From Schistocephalus solidus (taxonomy: Eukaryota; Platyhelminthes; Cestoda; Diphyllobothriidea; Diphyllobothriidae), in NCBI GenBank assembly GCA_017591395.1, contig WEDG01011753.1:1-64000 (forward strand): a stretch of 64,000 nucleotides of DNA, written 5' to 3'. Position 1 is the first letter of the stretch. Every line of letters begins with the position of its first letter. The notes beneath the pieces were generated by a model that saw only the letters and a list, made by a program, of their open reading frames with translations, searched no databases and was not told the DNA's origin. Below are positions 32,401 to 45,800 of the stretch, in pieces. A program made the position numbers and the translations under genes.

Positions 32401-33373
32401 GCGATAAATTTCTTTTACTGATAATCTAAAGAATTCGATTTTTCCATATTTCCGTTATTTCAGAAGCAAATATTAGCGTTCAGTCTTTTATACATGGATT
32501 AGCTGGTCAATTGCAGCCTCAAACCAGATCCACGCTGCTGGTAAGGTATTCGGCTGTTTATAATCTATATCCAACCTCCTGTGTGCAAACATAATTTTAT
32601 AGTCCACTGATGTGTGGTTTTGGTGGCCCAGGTGGCCCAGACGGCCACGCATCCCTCAACTTGCTCCTCCTCTATGACCACCTCTACGGATTCCGCTGAA
32701 TGGTCCATTATTTTGCCCAGGTTTACAGCCTTTTTTGTCATTTTTGAGGAGGTATCATACCACTTTAAAACTTAGAGGAACTTATTGATCTCATCAGTTG
32801 GTAACTGTGTTATGTTCGGAAGTATCAGTCCCAAAAACGCTTTTGCGATTTTCAAATGCAAGTTGTGAAGCTGGAGTTTAAGATTCAGAATATACCAAAA
32901 CCTTCGATTAAAAAATTTGACAGCTAACAAAAAACCCCACCCTGGTCATTATACATATGTTTCGTGATCACAAGGCTAGGTTCGTTTAACTTTGTTTTAA
33001 TGACCTGATCGCTCCATTGCCGTACAGCCATTGTGACTTTTCGGCGAAGGTATGTTGTCTGGGTGGGGTCGCGTCGTTTTCGCGCAACCACGTCTGTCTC
33101 ACTCTATGTACTGCGATTAATGTATCCGACGTCATTTTGCCTCATTATGTAAAATAGTCAACTTTACCGACTTAAAATTGTGATAAAACCGCACAGTTGC
33201 GCGCGCATGTCCCCTTCCCCCCCGCCACATAAGTCACCGAAATTGCAGCTATCGGTCAACCGACCCTTTTACATCCTCCGTGGTAAGTTTCGACTGCGAA
33301 ACCCATTCCAGCTGGCTCGGTATACTATTTTAGAGGCAGTTTAAGTCCAATAATCACGTTTGTTTAGATCCAT
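29431..33373. other. Intergenic between repeats and ARS2
   Basis: Nearly 4 kb without a recognisable gene. One local feature is a perfect hairpin at 30167-30186, TGGGTTC then CAGCTC then GAACCCA. A short C run near 33216-33222 precedes the ARS2 start. The core promoter of ARS2 is not evident. Confidence 0.5.
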
Positions 33374-33864
33374 ATGGCGGACTCGGATGATGATTCGGAG
33401 CGCAGGAGGAGTCGAGACAAATTCAGGCGAGAGAGAAGTGATGCGGACAGTCGCCGTCGTCCAGGTGACAAGAGGGAACCGTTCGAGGATCGTGTAGGCG
33501 GTGTGACAGGTGGACTTTCAAATAGTGGCAGGTCACGCCAGGAAAGGCGCGACTCCGGGGATTATCGCAGTTTTGCCGCTACCAGAGACCGTCCACTGGC
33601 TTCAGGCGAATTACCGGCCAAACGTCCTCGTCGGGAATGGAACGACGACTATCGCCCCTCCTATCGACATCGGGATTCCCGCCCAGTTCCGGTCGAGGAA
33701 GAAGTCAATTATAGACCTCCCTTGATGCCCTTTAAACGCTTTCTGGACCCTCTCGATGACTTAATCACAGATGAGGAGGCAATGGAAAAGTATAAAGAGT
33801 ACAAGGAATCCTTTAACAAGCGCTACATAGAGGAGTTTTTCGAAGCACACAAAACGGAGGAGTG
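33374..33864 (+). CDS. SRRT: ARS2 exon 1 (residues 1-163)
   Basis: Begins [20 protein letters not shown], an Arg/Ser/Asp-rich N terminus shared with animal ARS2, and continues to KRFLDPLDD and [10 protein letters not shown]. It ends two bases into the Trp codon, before GTAATG. The ATG is preceded by an in-frame stop (TAG at 33365-33367). Confidence 0.95.
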
Positions 33865-36800
33865 GTAATGTTCCATTCCGATCTTCGGTTCTTCAATACT
33901 TGTCATTTTTCGTAAACCTTATGTACCTTGTAATTTTAAATACCGTTCGTGGATACAGATCAAAACGATCGCATCAAAATTGCCTGTTTCATATCAATTC
34001 CTCATCATTAGTCAATGTATGTGCACCGAAAATGTTGACCTCTTCACGTTTTTTGATATCATCAAGCGTTGAGTTGTGAAATCTTATACTAACGCTATCG
34101 ATTCTGAAGTCTATTTTTCGCTCCTTCAGGCTTAGAGAGAAATATCATCCAGACTATGTCGATCTACAGCGTGAACAGGTGGCAAGAAATATTCGTCATC
34201 GTTTGGACGTATTTCTCGATCTCTTCGACAAAGGCATGATCGACAACCAGGCAGTCCAGATGGACAACAGTGATCAGCTTATTAAATTGATGGATGCCGT
34301 GGTAATCAAATTGAGTGGTGGCACGGACGATGATTTGTCTGTCCTCGACCATATGGACGAAGATTCCGGCGACGAAGGTTTGTCATTCCAAGAACTGGAA
34401 AAGAGTCCAGAACAAAAGGTTCGTTTTGATTATTTTTGAATTTCATTTTCAAGGCCACAATCTTGATGAATCGCTGTTCCTAGTCGCTTTACTATACGCT
34501 CTTCTGATTTCCACAGATTTAGCTTTCGCACGTTTAATTCGTTAACCCGGTTAGTTGTACCTCCATTTAATTTTTTGTCCATGAGTATAATCCTTATCCA
34601 TAAAAAAACTGCAGCATTGACTCCTCTCATCCTTTATGTAAAGCATAATCTCACCCAACAACACAAGTCTTTGGCGCCTCTATTTTCAGACTGGTCACAC
34701 TGAAAGAAGTGGCGCTAAAAGTGAAGAAGGCGAAGAGGATTCTGACTTTGATTCTGATGATGGTGAGGAACGGAAATTGAAACAGGACCTACAGAAGGCC
34801 AAGGACTTGCTTGCATCAAACGATGCCGCTATGAAAGTTAACGAGTCTGAGCACCTCTCTACCTCTCAGGAGTGGGTGGGGGTGAGCGATAATGAACATG
34901 AAGTCTCGGATGTAAAGAAAAGTAGCGGTTCTCCGCGCACTGAATCTCCAGAAGATGTCAAACCGAAGTTGGAGGACAAAACAGGCGCAACTTTGAATTC
35001 AGAACACACAGAAGGTATGAGCGTGCTTTGTTTTCAAACTATGGAACTTAACCTTACAGTCTGCCCTTAAATTACAAGACCACAGTTTTGACAAAAAATC
35101 TCTTAATTTTGTTGCGATATCGTTTTTTTTGCATTGGATTTAAAAATAGCATCTTTTAATTTGAGTACGGGTAGTATTGTCTCGAACGTTCGTATACTCC
35201 CCTCTCTTGCTCAAGGTGAAAAATTCGCCCCTAGATATATGAAATCGTCTAGGTTTTCAAGTCGATAGCTATAGATCCACAGTTGTCCTTTCTCTTGGTC
35301 AGAAATGAAACGCGATGACATTTAATCTTCCTTGCCTGGTTTAGGGATCCCATTCACTCGCAGCACCACGTCCTGGTGGTCATCAAAGCTTGGCGCTAGC
35401 AGGGTGATATCGCCACCCTCAAAATCATGTTTGGAAACTAAGAATCCAGTCAGTGTCATTAGTAAATAGGATGGACGTATTGATGCAACCTTTCCGAAAG
35501 CCAGGACAAATTTGCAAAGTTTAGGAGCTTTTTCGGGACAAAAAATGTAGTGGCAGAGCTATAGCAGGTCTCGCCCATTATCTACGGAATCAAATGCCAC
35601 AGGAAGGTCAATAAAGCATGCAACCGTCTATTGCTGGTCGTCATTGCGGAGTTCAGAAATAGCATGTAGTGTCCTTATTTGACTTAAGAATCCACACCTA
35701 GCCGGGAACTCGGTTTGTTTGAATATCATCTTCGAGTCGCGCATCCTAAAACCCAAGGTTTACCGTGACATATATTTGCAGCGCTCTCTGAATCTGGTGC
35801 CACAATAGATCTCACTATGACACGGACACTGATCATGTCACGAACTTGTCTCCCTACGCTCACTCGATTACCTTATGGAAATATAATGTTGGTGTCGAGA
35901 TGACACTAGATTTCACCGGAGGTTGTGTTGCATGCACCTCGGTGTTGTGTGGCCCAATCATGGCAGCTGCTATTTTAACACACTGCGGCCTTTGCCTTTC
36001 CGTTTTTACATGTTATAATTATAACTTTGATCACGTGTACAAATCAATAACTTCTAATTTCGTCTGTACATAGGTCGAAAAGTCTTGTTGCTTACTTAAC
36101 TTCAAGATACTCTAGACAAGGCGTTGCCTACTGTACTAGTTTCGTTAGTGTGCGCTTCCTGAGGTTATCTTTTTAACGTCTTATTTAACTGTAGATTTGA
36201 CGCCTGCGGATGCTGAGGTGAAAGAAGAGCAGCCCGAAAATCAGTTGAATGTCGAATCAATGGAAACATTTGCGACCACTGAGGATGACGATGATATTCC
36301 TACTCCTACCACCGCCGAGGCCCCAGAGGGTAGTTCCAAAAATGCAGCTGACATAATTTCCAATGTTGAATCAACATTGGCTTCTGTGGCTGGGATTCTA
36401 TGTTCTCCTGCAGGTGACAGGCCCTCAAGTTTTTCAAGAAAAGATTCATTAAAAGTGGGTTCAGCATGCCAGGAGAATCAGATCCAGAGTAAGAAACATG
36501 TTCGACGTAACTTACACAAGACGGCGTCCGTCTTTTTCCGATGTCTGCCACCCACGGTCACGAAAAAGGAGTTGGAGGAGGTGAGCGCAGACCCTTCGTA
36601 CTTTAGCCTTTGTACCTATGCATAGTCTATGCCCATGAATTTCCCCCACCATTCTACGCTTGTTATCAAATAACCTCTTCCCTTTAGCTTTGTTCATCTC
36701 AACCCGGCTTTCTTCGATTGGCCATCTACGATCCAATGCCAGAACGCAGTTTCACACGCCATGCCTGGGCGACTTACAACCCCGATGTCAACATAAAAAA

Positions 36801-39800
36801 AATTTGCTGGGCCCTCAACACCAGTCCATTGCTTCGAGACAAGTGGCAGTCTTCTTCACGCGCTTCAGGCGAACTGTGTGCCACCGTGAATCGTGAGCTG
36901 GCCCAACGTGTGCGACCTGTCACTCCTATAACTCGCCACAAGCCAGTAATGCGCAACGATCTCATGCTTGCTTCGCGTTTGATTGCCGAACTTGACGCTA
37001 AGCACAACCTCTGGCCCTTACCAGAGTCAGAGAAACTGGAAGACGAGAGTAGGGAGAACACATTGCCTGTGGATGTTGAAAAGCCACAGGCTGTTACGAA
37101 CGCATGTCCTGTTCCGGGCCTTCCAGGGCTCTATAGCGCCAACCCTCTCATGCGTAATCTTACGGATTACCTCATTGATGAAACTGGTTCAGAAGAGGCG
37201 ATGCTGAGTGAGTTTCGTCACTTCTAACTTGCTTAAAATGCATACGTCGAAAGTTTCGTTGATGAGATGCACCCTAGCGTGTTTTTAGAGACTAACCGGT
37301 GCCTATCACTGCCCTGATGCACCGCCTACCGTATTTTGTTATGAGACTACGCATTGTTTGAAGGCTGCTCCTCCAGTAATTATCAACTGTATTCCGCCTC
37401 ATCGCCACCGTGTCGGCATAAACTGCCTAGATAAATTTGGCCGTGTGCCTTTCGGATTTAAATTAGTCTAGGTGCGCCTGCAGTTTGCAGCCATACCCAA
37501 AAACGTTGGCTGTATACTTGCTTATTATGGCGTGTCAGCTTGACTCTTGCTTTTTAATCGGCTGCGTCACCACATTTGTCTCAGTGAATTCATTTCCTGT
37601 AATTCATTCTTTTGCGCGCTTTTGTAACGAGAAGTATCGCGGCCGGTTTTTCACTATCGTTAGTTTGTCATCCAGAATTTCTGGTGGCTTAGTTTGCCTA
37701 TAACGTTACAACGCAATCAGGTGTTTCTGAACTCCTTGTTTTAGAGGGTCGAATTTTTTTTAAAAATAAGTTTTTTTCCCGTTTGCGCTCTGTTTTCCAT
37801 TCCCTAAAAGCGTCCTGCTAGTTTGTATGTGAACCGCACTTAAGGTTATTATTGGCAGGAATTTTGTTACTGTTCCAATTATCAGCTTGTCTGATCATGC
37901 AATAGCTGCCCACTTGGAGCTTGAATTTAGCGACCAAAATCAACACTTCGGTACAAGTCGGGTTTATTTTGCCGTCTGGGGCATTTCCGTGTCTAGTTAC
38001 ACTTAAGAACCGATTGTATTCAGGGCAGTGCATAGTGAATTCTGATTTTCCTTGGTAAAATGCGACCTTACGTCATACATTTTCAGAGCGTTTCAACCCA
38101 TGTATTCATCATTTCTTGTCTGTTTCCAGTATCTAGTATTGTAGCACATTTTTTCTTCACTATAAAGAATCTAATGCGCTTAAAACTATCATGGTGCGCT
38201 AAAAGCTGCGGCTTGGAAGATTGCCAATTGACGGGATAACTGGGACCGCGTGGTCAGTTCAGTGCCTATGTCTGTGCGCAATGTGGCCTTTATGGTACTC
38301 CCACTCAGTTGGGATCCGAGTCGTCCGTACCTTATGTTGTTGCTTACTTGTTTTGTGTTGGACCACAGTGCGTGGGCATGCGCCCTCTCCCATCTCCAGT
38401 CTTCTTGACTCTGTCTTGACACCGTGTTCGGTGGGTAAGTGGAACGAGGAGTAAGGTAGATGCAGCGTAAGTTTATTCTCACTGTAATTCAGAGCAAGTC
38501 ACGGTCCCTGTTATGGAGCATACGGTGGACATCGTCGAAAGCGACGGTCAAACTGTCGTATTGTAGTGATTCTACAATGAGAAAGGTTTGGTGCTATTGA
38601 AACGTACCTGTTTTTCCCTGCCCGTTTCAGGAAATGGTTTTCATCCGTCGTGAGGTCAAACAGCTACTATTTTACGTTCTAACAATATTTATAATCTCTG
38701 TTCTTCTAGTGGCTGGGGCTGCCACCAACGGGAACAACCCCGGAGCCGCCGGCGACAATGATGGAACCACCGAGTCGGCAGACACGATCGCTGCCATTCC
38801 AATAGAGACTGATCCCTCTCTGGCGCGGGCACTCGATCGTTTATTGATATACCTTCGGATTGTCTACTCGGTGGACTACTATTCAGCTACCGTATATCAG
38901 TTTGAAGACTCCATGCCACACCGTTGTGGTATATTCCACGCCCGAGGTGACAGGGGTCTAACTGGTGGATCTCAGGCTCGCGGTCACGGCTTTACGGTCA
39001 CCCCACGTGAGGTTACAGAATACATTCAGGTTGGCGATAGTTCTTAAGTAGAATTGCTTACAAATCAAGAACAGTTCCTCTTAACTCTTTGAAACGTCTT
39101 GTGTGTTAAGGTTTTAAATACCTGCAAGCTGGCGAAATAAGGCCTGTGGTCCCTTATGGTATATTTGCATGCGTGTTCTGACCCGGTGTAGCGCACCGGC
39201 ATTAGGTGATGAATGCCCGACCTTGTCCGCGGGCTACGCGGCAGCGCACTTATCGGATCACCAGGTTCACGCGGAGATTTGAAACGTAGGCGCCTTCAGC
39301 ACCCAGTTGATGATTTTGTGATAAGTGTAGTGGGGCTTGTTAAATGCGGCTACTCAATCGATTTATCTTTCTTTGAAGCAGAAGAAACAATCAGTACGTG
39401 ATAGTACCACATAGGTTTTTACATACCATAATCAGCTTCGGCTAGATGAGCCCTATTCTCTAAATGCCTGTCATGTTTGCAACGTTGAAAACTGCACAAA
39501 AGGTCGCAATAACCAAACAACAGACTATACTTTCAGCACAGAGAAAACTGAAACCCAATTTAGTTAGCCTTAACTGAAAGGAGATAAGGGTTCACGTTTT
39601 AAGATGTTCATGTACGCAACCTCAGGCCGGTGTCAGCCATGTTACAACGTATTTATGAGATCTATTTAGCATGTCTTTTCTGGTGTTTTCCTCCTTAATA
39701 ATTTGGCAATTTCTTGTGGTAGGGATGTCCGAACAATCGTTAGCACTAAATCAGCAGACTACTCGTTTTTATTCTATAACGTTTTGAATTCGCAGTGGAT

Positions 39801-42800
39801 AGTATAATGGGCCCGGCACGTTTGCAGACGCTTGCGCGGGTCGGAAAGACTTGTAGTGGTATGACTTAAAAATAACCCGTCAAGAATTTTAGCCAGTCAA
39901 CCATGACTTCTGCAATGTTCATTTATAGCTAATTTGTTCGCCGTCCAGCCATACTTAAGGGCCATGAGAAAAAGACGACACATTAAGCCCTGGGTCACTT
40001 CAGCATCGATTACGAGTAAAACACCTCCATTAGAGTTGTAGGCCATCGTCCTGTTAACCACGATTGGGTATATTCACTGGTAACCGATCTATGCTGATCC
40101 CAGGGCGGAACACATACGATCTAGTTTTGTCTAAAGCTTCCTTCAAGGCATTCCAAGCGTTCGTTCAGCGGCAGGCGCCATAACGCCTTTTATTAACTGA
40201 AAATGATTCATCTCCAGCGGATATATGCTCCTCCGTTTTTCGTCACTTGCCTAATTTCAATGAAAACTTAAGTTATTTGGGGGTCAATATAAATTCATCA
40301 ATTTCTTTCACAAACCTATTTAAAGTCTTTAACAAGTACCTGAGTGGTTAATGATGAGGTAGTCTTCTGAACTCTTGTTTCGATTTACCAATTTACAGAG
40401 ACTAGCAAGTTTACATCTACGACGAGTACCTTCCATTCTTAGGCATACTGTACTTACCTGTGTTTGGTGGGGCTGTGATCATGCCTGATCTACCTGACCC
40501 CGATGATGTCACATATTGTACCTCGCCACACGTGATGATTTGTTGCTGCGGACCTGGACAGTTTAACTCATTCTCCAGCGACGTAGACCGGATATCGAAG
40601 GCCGGAAAACCACTTCCATTTGTTGAAGAATCGTGTCGAGCCAGGTCTTGCGTTTGCCACTTTGGGTCCTCAGGCGGGTAACGGTGCGGGATAAAGAGCA
40701 ATATAGCGAGGCTCGTGCTTCATAAAACGGAGAACGTGCCATACCCACAGCAGTTGTCTTTCTTGGATGGCCTGAGATATCCTCGTGATATTGTCGCAGT
40801 AAGTAAGGGTATCCTCATTTGAGACGAAGTCGGTCCTCAGGCAGTGGCAGTCAAATAATTCCGTCTTCGCTCATCTTTCACACATGAAGCCCAGTAAAGG
40901 AGGAGTGACCGGACGGGTGCACGGTACACACGGATCTTCCTGGCGATGGAGATGTCACGTCGTGTCCACAAGCACTTTCTACGGGATTGAGAAAATCCTG
41001 TGAGCAGCATCCCTTCAAAAGACAATGTCGTACTTTCTCTGTCCATTAGGCAGCAACCTCGCCCCCGAGGTATTTGAAACTATCAATTTCGTCAAGTTGA
41101 AGGCCGGTCAGCACCATCTGGGTTCCATTATTTGCAACAGGACCCGTGATGGACAGAATCAAACGCACTGACGAAGTCAGCAAAGCAGTCGACCGTCGGT
41201 TGCTGGCAGTCATGGCCAAATTCCATAATGCACCTCAGTGTGAATATCGGGTCCGCATATCCACGCCCAGCACGGAATCCCCCTAGGTTAGGCCTCTAAC
41301 TAGAGTCACACAGTAACTGTAGAGCGCCTGAGCGCCGGCAGAAGAGTTGTCGATTTCAGTGAGAATACCATCATCTCCGTGAGCCTTTTTGTACAGCATC
41401 TGGGTTGCGTCGGCAACTTCTCCTTCAGCAGGGGAGGTGTCGTACGACACTGTATAGGTTGGAAAAATAAAAACTCCGCTGCAGAGGTATGGGGTTTGTG
41501 ATGACTTGCTCATCAACGTCATAAACGTACGCGAAGTGCTCATGCCAGCAACCGAGTTTGACCGCATCGCGAACATACTCCCAATGTGGCGTCACATCTT
41601 GAGTGCGCGAAGTTTTTCCTTCTCAACGAGCACCACAAGCAAGCTGGTGGGTTGACAGAATGGGATTAAGCAAGATCCTAACCACGCCAGTAAGGTTAAC
41701 GAGCTTACTTAAATTGTTTCATTCTGGAAGATAACAGATTTTTCTTGCAAGGGAGGGCGTTCGTTTCTCACGCGGTTATCCGTAGGAATGTTCTAATGGA
41801 ATCCACAAACAAGCTACTTAACCTTCCTTAACACCCAGATCGGGAACTACAGATACTGTCGCAAAAATCTGTTGACTTATTTCTCCAAACGGCACTTTTA
41901 AACTAAGGCCGTGGTCCGTGGTTTTTACCGAGTAGCGAAAATCGACGTATGCCCAATGGCCATCACATACAGTTTAATCACCAGGTTTCCTTCATGAAAT
42001 TCATGACATGCTGGGTGAGGGAAGAAAAAGTGATATCAGTTACACTCAAGCTTTCACTGTGAGTAACCTCATTCCACTTTAATGACACCATAACACTTGA
42101 TGCTTCAAGGGTCGCTAACTTTTTAGCCCCGAGACTGAACTTCGAGATTGTTAGGCCCAGTTTTCAGCATGACCACTTTCGTAACTGTTAGGGTTATGAG
42201 TATCCTAGTTGGTGAAATCGGGCTTGTTTTCTAGTGGAAATAGCACCCGTGATCAGCAGTAAAACGCCTGCTCAAACATCACGAAACCTAATTTCTTACA
42301 CTTCACTTGAGCTTGTCCATGCAAGCATGTTGAGGGGGAAAGAGCGTAACGTCGGTGTTGCGTCAATCCTCTACGATGAAATTTATGCTCAATTTACCAA
42401 TCGTCAGGTGGTGGTGATCCTCGTCTAGCAAGATGAACAACTGGAGTAAATACGTATAATGTCTAGAACTCTGTTTTTTGAACGGTAGTATCCCACTTGA
42501 ACTTTCGTTCGCAGACCTTCAGCGCCAAAATGAAGCCCATACTGGAATCGCCACCAGATCTCACAGACGAGGAGATAGCCGCTCTCGGTGCACGAGATCC
42601 CGACAAGGCCGCTGAGGATTTCATTGAAGCCAATATCCAGAAACGAACCAGTAAAAAGAAGCCGTAAGTATTTCCTCGTAGACTTCAAAATATTTCAGTT
42701 TCTTGTCTGTAAGCAAGCTCAAGCCGGTTTCTTGTATCGAGGTACCGCAGTAACTGATCAGCCACTGCGGTAGTTCTCATTTCTAGTCGTCTGAACTCAA

Positions 42801-45800
42801 CTACAACGTTGGAACAAAGTTTGAGTAAGACTTAGTAAAATTGTTGTTGCCGCAATCCTCACCGGAATCCAACACACGCATGCAGTAATCATCCCGATAT
42901 TACTTAGTAATAGTAGTAGATCCATTTAATATCATTTAAAATTGAACGCAACTTGGTTTTTCAGGTTCAAAGTCGTGTGGGTTTGCCCTTTATCTGACAA
43001 GAAATTCCGAGAGCCTATCTTTGTTCGCAAGCACATTTTGAACAAGCATATGGAGAAGGTGGAGGCCGCGAGGAAAGACAATGTGAGTTAACAACTTCAA
43101 TTTTGTCGCCTAACTTTTATTTTGAACCATGGCTCAAGTGGAGTCGGTAATTTGCCACACAAATTCCTGCCTACTGAGGGAAAATAATGAACTCCCTTTG
43201 ATCCCCTACCCGTTGCGCCATTTTTTATGTAATTTAAAAAGCGAACAAGTCCTCCAATCTAGTTGCTTATTAATTTCTTTTGGCTTTTCTAGGCTATTTT
43301 CTTCAATAACTTCCTTCGTGATCCGCGGCGCCCCTCCTTGCCTGAGGCGCCGAGACATCTCATCCACCAATATTATCCCCCCGCCTCAAAAGTCAGTCAT
43401 CCGGTGACCGGCCGATCGGTGGGGCCGGCTATGGCGGCGGTGGCCACGTACGTGGCCGCAGTAGTGGTGGTGGGGGCTTCCGCACGGGCGGTGGTGTCTA
43501 TCGAGGAGGTAGCTACCGCAACACCATGGGAAATGCGGCTATCCTACTTCCCAACCAGTACGGTTCAAGAGGTCGCGGTCCGGTGAATGTAAGTTCTTTT
43601 CTACGTCAGTCTTTCGTAGCTGTCACGCCCTTCCGCCATGAGCCGGTATTCTGTGCGTCCCCCAGACTGCCAAATCTTTATGTTGGTCTTCTTCCACGAG
43701 GGCATTATACAACTATGCATCATCTGTCCGCAATAGGTATTCCTCAGCTATATCCTATTCTCGTCAAACCCCGCCTTCTGATTCGCGAGTTTCTTATCGC
43801 CTGACTGTAATTGGTGACGTTCGTTTAGAGCTGTAATCTAGGCAGTAAAGTTGTCGGTACAGCCAACGCTACTGTGAAATCAGCGAAACAAACAACCATA
43901 GTAGACGGGAAGCAATGGTTTTATCCCAGCTGTCGTATCTCAGTAATCTGATTGATGATCTCTGCCAGGGCTAAGATGACCGGTATTTCCATGTCTGTGC
44001 ACATAGAGAGGAGCGAAGGCGGTTCATGAGAGTACTTACGGTAATGTTCCATCAGTCGCTACTGATACAGTTCTGGCCGGCATTCTTGGTTTACCACGTT
44101 TTTCAAAATATCGCCAATTCGCTCGGGCATGAAACTGGAGCAGTACTTCAAGCCATAAACTGGCATTTACCCTCGCCCTCCTCAGAGGTTCTGGGCTATT
44201 GCTCCAATTCGGGCTGCAGCGACTTCGCAGGTCCCGATTAAAGGGAGAAGTCAGGGGGGCGGCTGCGGAAGATCTTAACAGATGCGTCCTGAGATAACGC
44301 ATAGAGAAACCAGGTCCAGTCTTCTTTCTCGCACCACAACCTCGGCTAGTGCGTAATAGGGAGGTGGGCTAATCTGGAGTTTGATGGTTGCCTGACCACC
44401 GATTTGTCGCAGTAACAGGCAGATATGGGCGTGCTTTCAGAGTTAAAGGCTGTGTTCTACCAGTCTACGGTCTTCTCGGACGCCGTATTTCTTAGAAGTT
44501 TGGATCCCCAACATTTCGGTGGCCCTAAGCATCATCCATTTATGTAGCAGCGTTCTCTATTCAATTTGGGTATAAACCTGCTGTGACCTAAGTGGCCTGC
44601 GAAGTCTCAGCGATGTCTTTCGTGAATATAGACTACGATTCTTCAGCAAGGCAAGGTATTTGGTGACGTCTTGGGGGAGGGAGGGAGGGGAAGAAGTAAC
44701 ATTTTTCTGCATCGGCGTTTTCAAAGTCTTGACTCTTATAACTGATTGACCCCCATTAATATCCTGTGACAAAAACACGACCACACTGTCAAGTGTGTGC
44801 TCTGAGCCATGCTTGTTACCCATATTAACCCTATGTTATATGGGACAGGTAAGAACCGCAGATGCCTACCCTTTAATTAGAAATAATGTTAGCCACAAGA
44901 GAATCTTGCAATGCTCCCGGATCACGATTCCCAATTCTCATGCCATTGTTTTAGGGGATCGCTGCTTCTTTGCGCAATTATTTGCTTAATTTCGTCGGCA
45001 GATGATCACCTTTTAGGAACTCTTTTCCTTTGGTTCATCTGTTCGAGACCGTTAAAACAGTATCATGTTGTGTATTTTGAATTAGTTTCTATTGTACACT
45101 AAAAACTAACTTCTGCACTATGGCCTTTCAGGACTACTACGAAGCTTCTGCTGCCAGCCAGCAGATGGCAGCGGCCGCGGCGGCCGCGGCCGCAGCTCTT
45201 TACCCGAACAGCGCAACAGCTGATCTCTACGCTTTGGCCGGTGCACTCGGCGGCAGCGGTGGTGGCGGCGGAGTCTCTGGAGGTGGCGTTCGCGGTGGTA
45301 GTGGAGGTCGCGGAGGTTCGCCGAGGGACTACAGTGGCGGCAGGAGTTATCAAGGCGGAGGCGGTGGGGACTACCGCAATGGAAACCCCAACAACAGAAA
45401 ACGCCCTTACGGGGTTAGTGATAGGTGCGTGTTGTAAGAGTAAAATTCTTTTTCCCGAGGACTAATGGGTAACCTTTACCTGCATGTTGGCTGTTTCCAT
45501 TGTACAGTATGATGGCAGGCAGTTCTTTTCTCAATCGAGACCGAAAGCTCTCGATTATTTCTAGGGCGAGACGCAATGGTTGTACTACTAGAAAATATAG
45601 CACAATCGACTCGATGGCGTGCAGGGTATAAGCGTCAACGGCCGTGCGAGTTTTAGAAATATTGTGTAAATTATTAAAAAGCTAATCTCCGCATTTTCCC
45701 AAACTATCGTTTATGAAACGAGACCAGGAAACTGGTTCCCGCGCCGTTCTGTCCTGTTGAACTCCTTTTTTAGACTCGTGCAGACGAGGTGAAAAGGTAC

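Noticed and set aside
38634..38709. Apparent extension of ARS2 exon 6 with a hydrophobic, membrane-like stretch
   Set aside because: Starting there would break the phase carried from exon 5. The acceptor TTCTTCTAG at 38701-38709 restores it, so the stretch is intron.
45414..45419. GTTAGT as ARS2 exon 10 donor
   Set aside because: It leaves phase 0, while exon 11 needs two carried bases. The GTGCGT at 45425 fits and gives the conserved YxDLDxP terminus.
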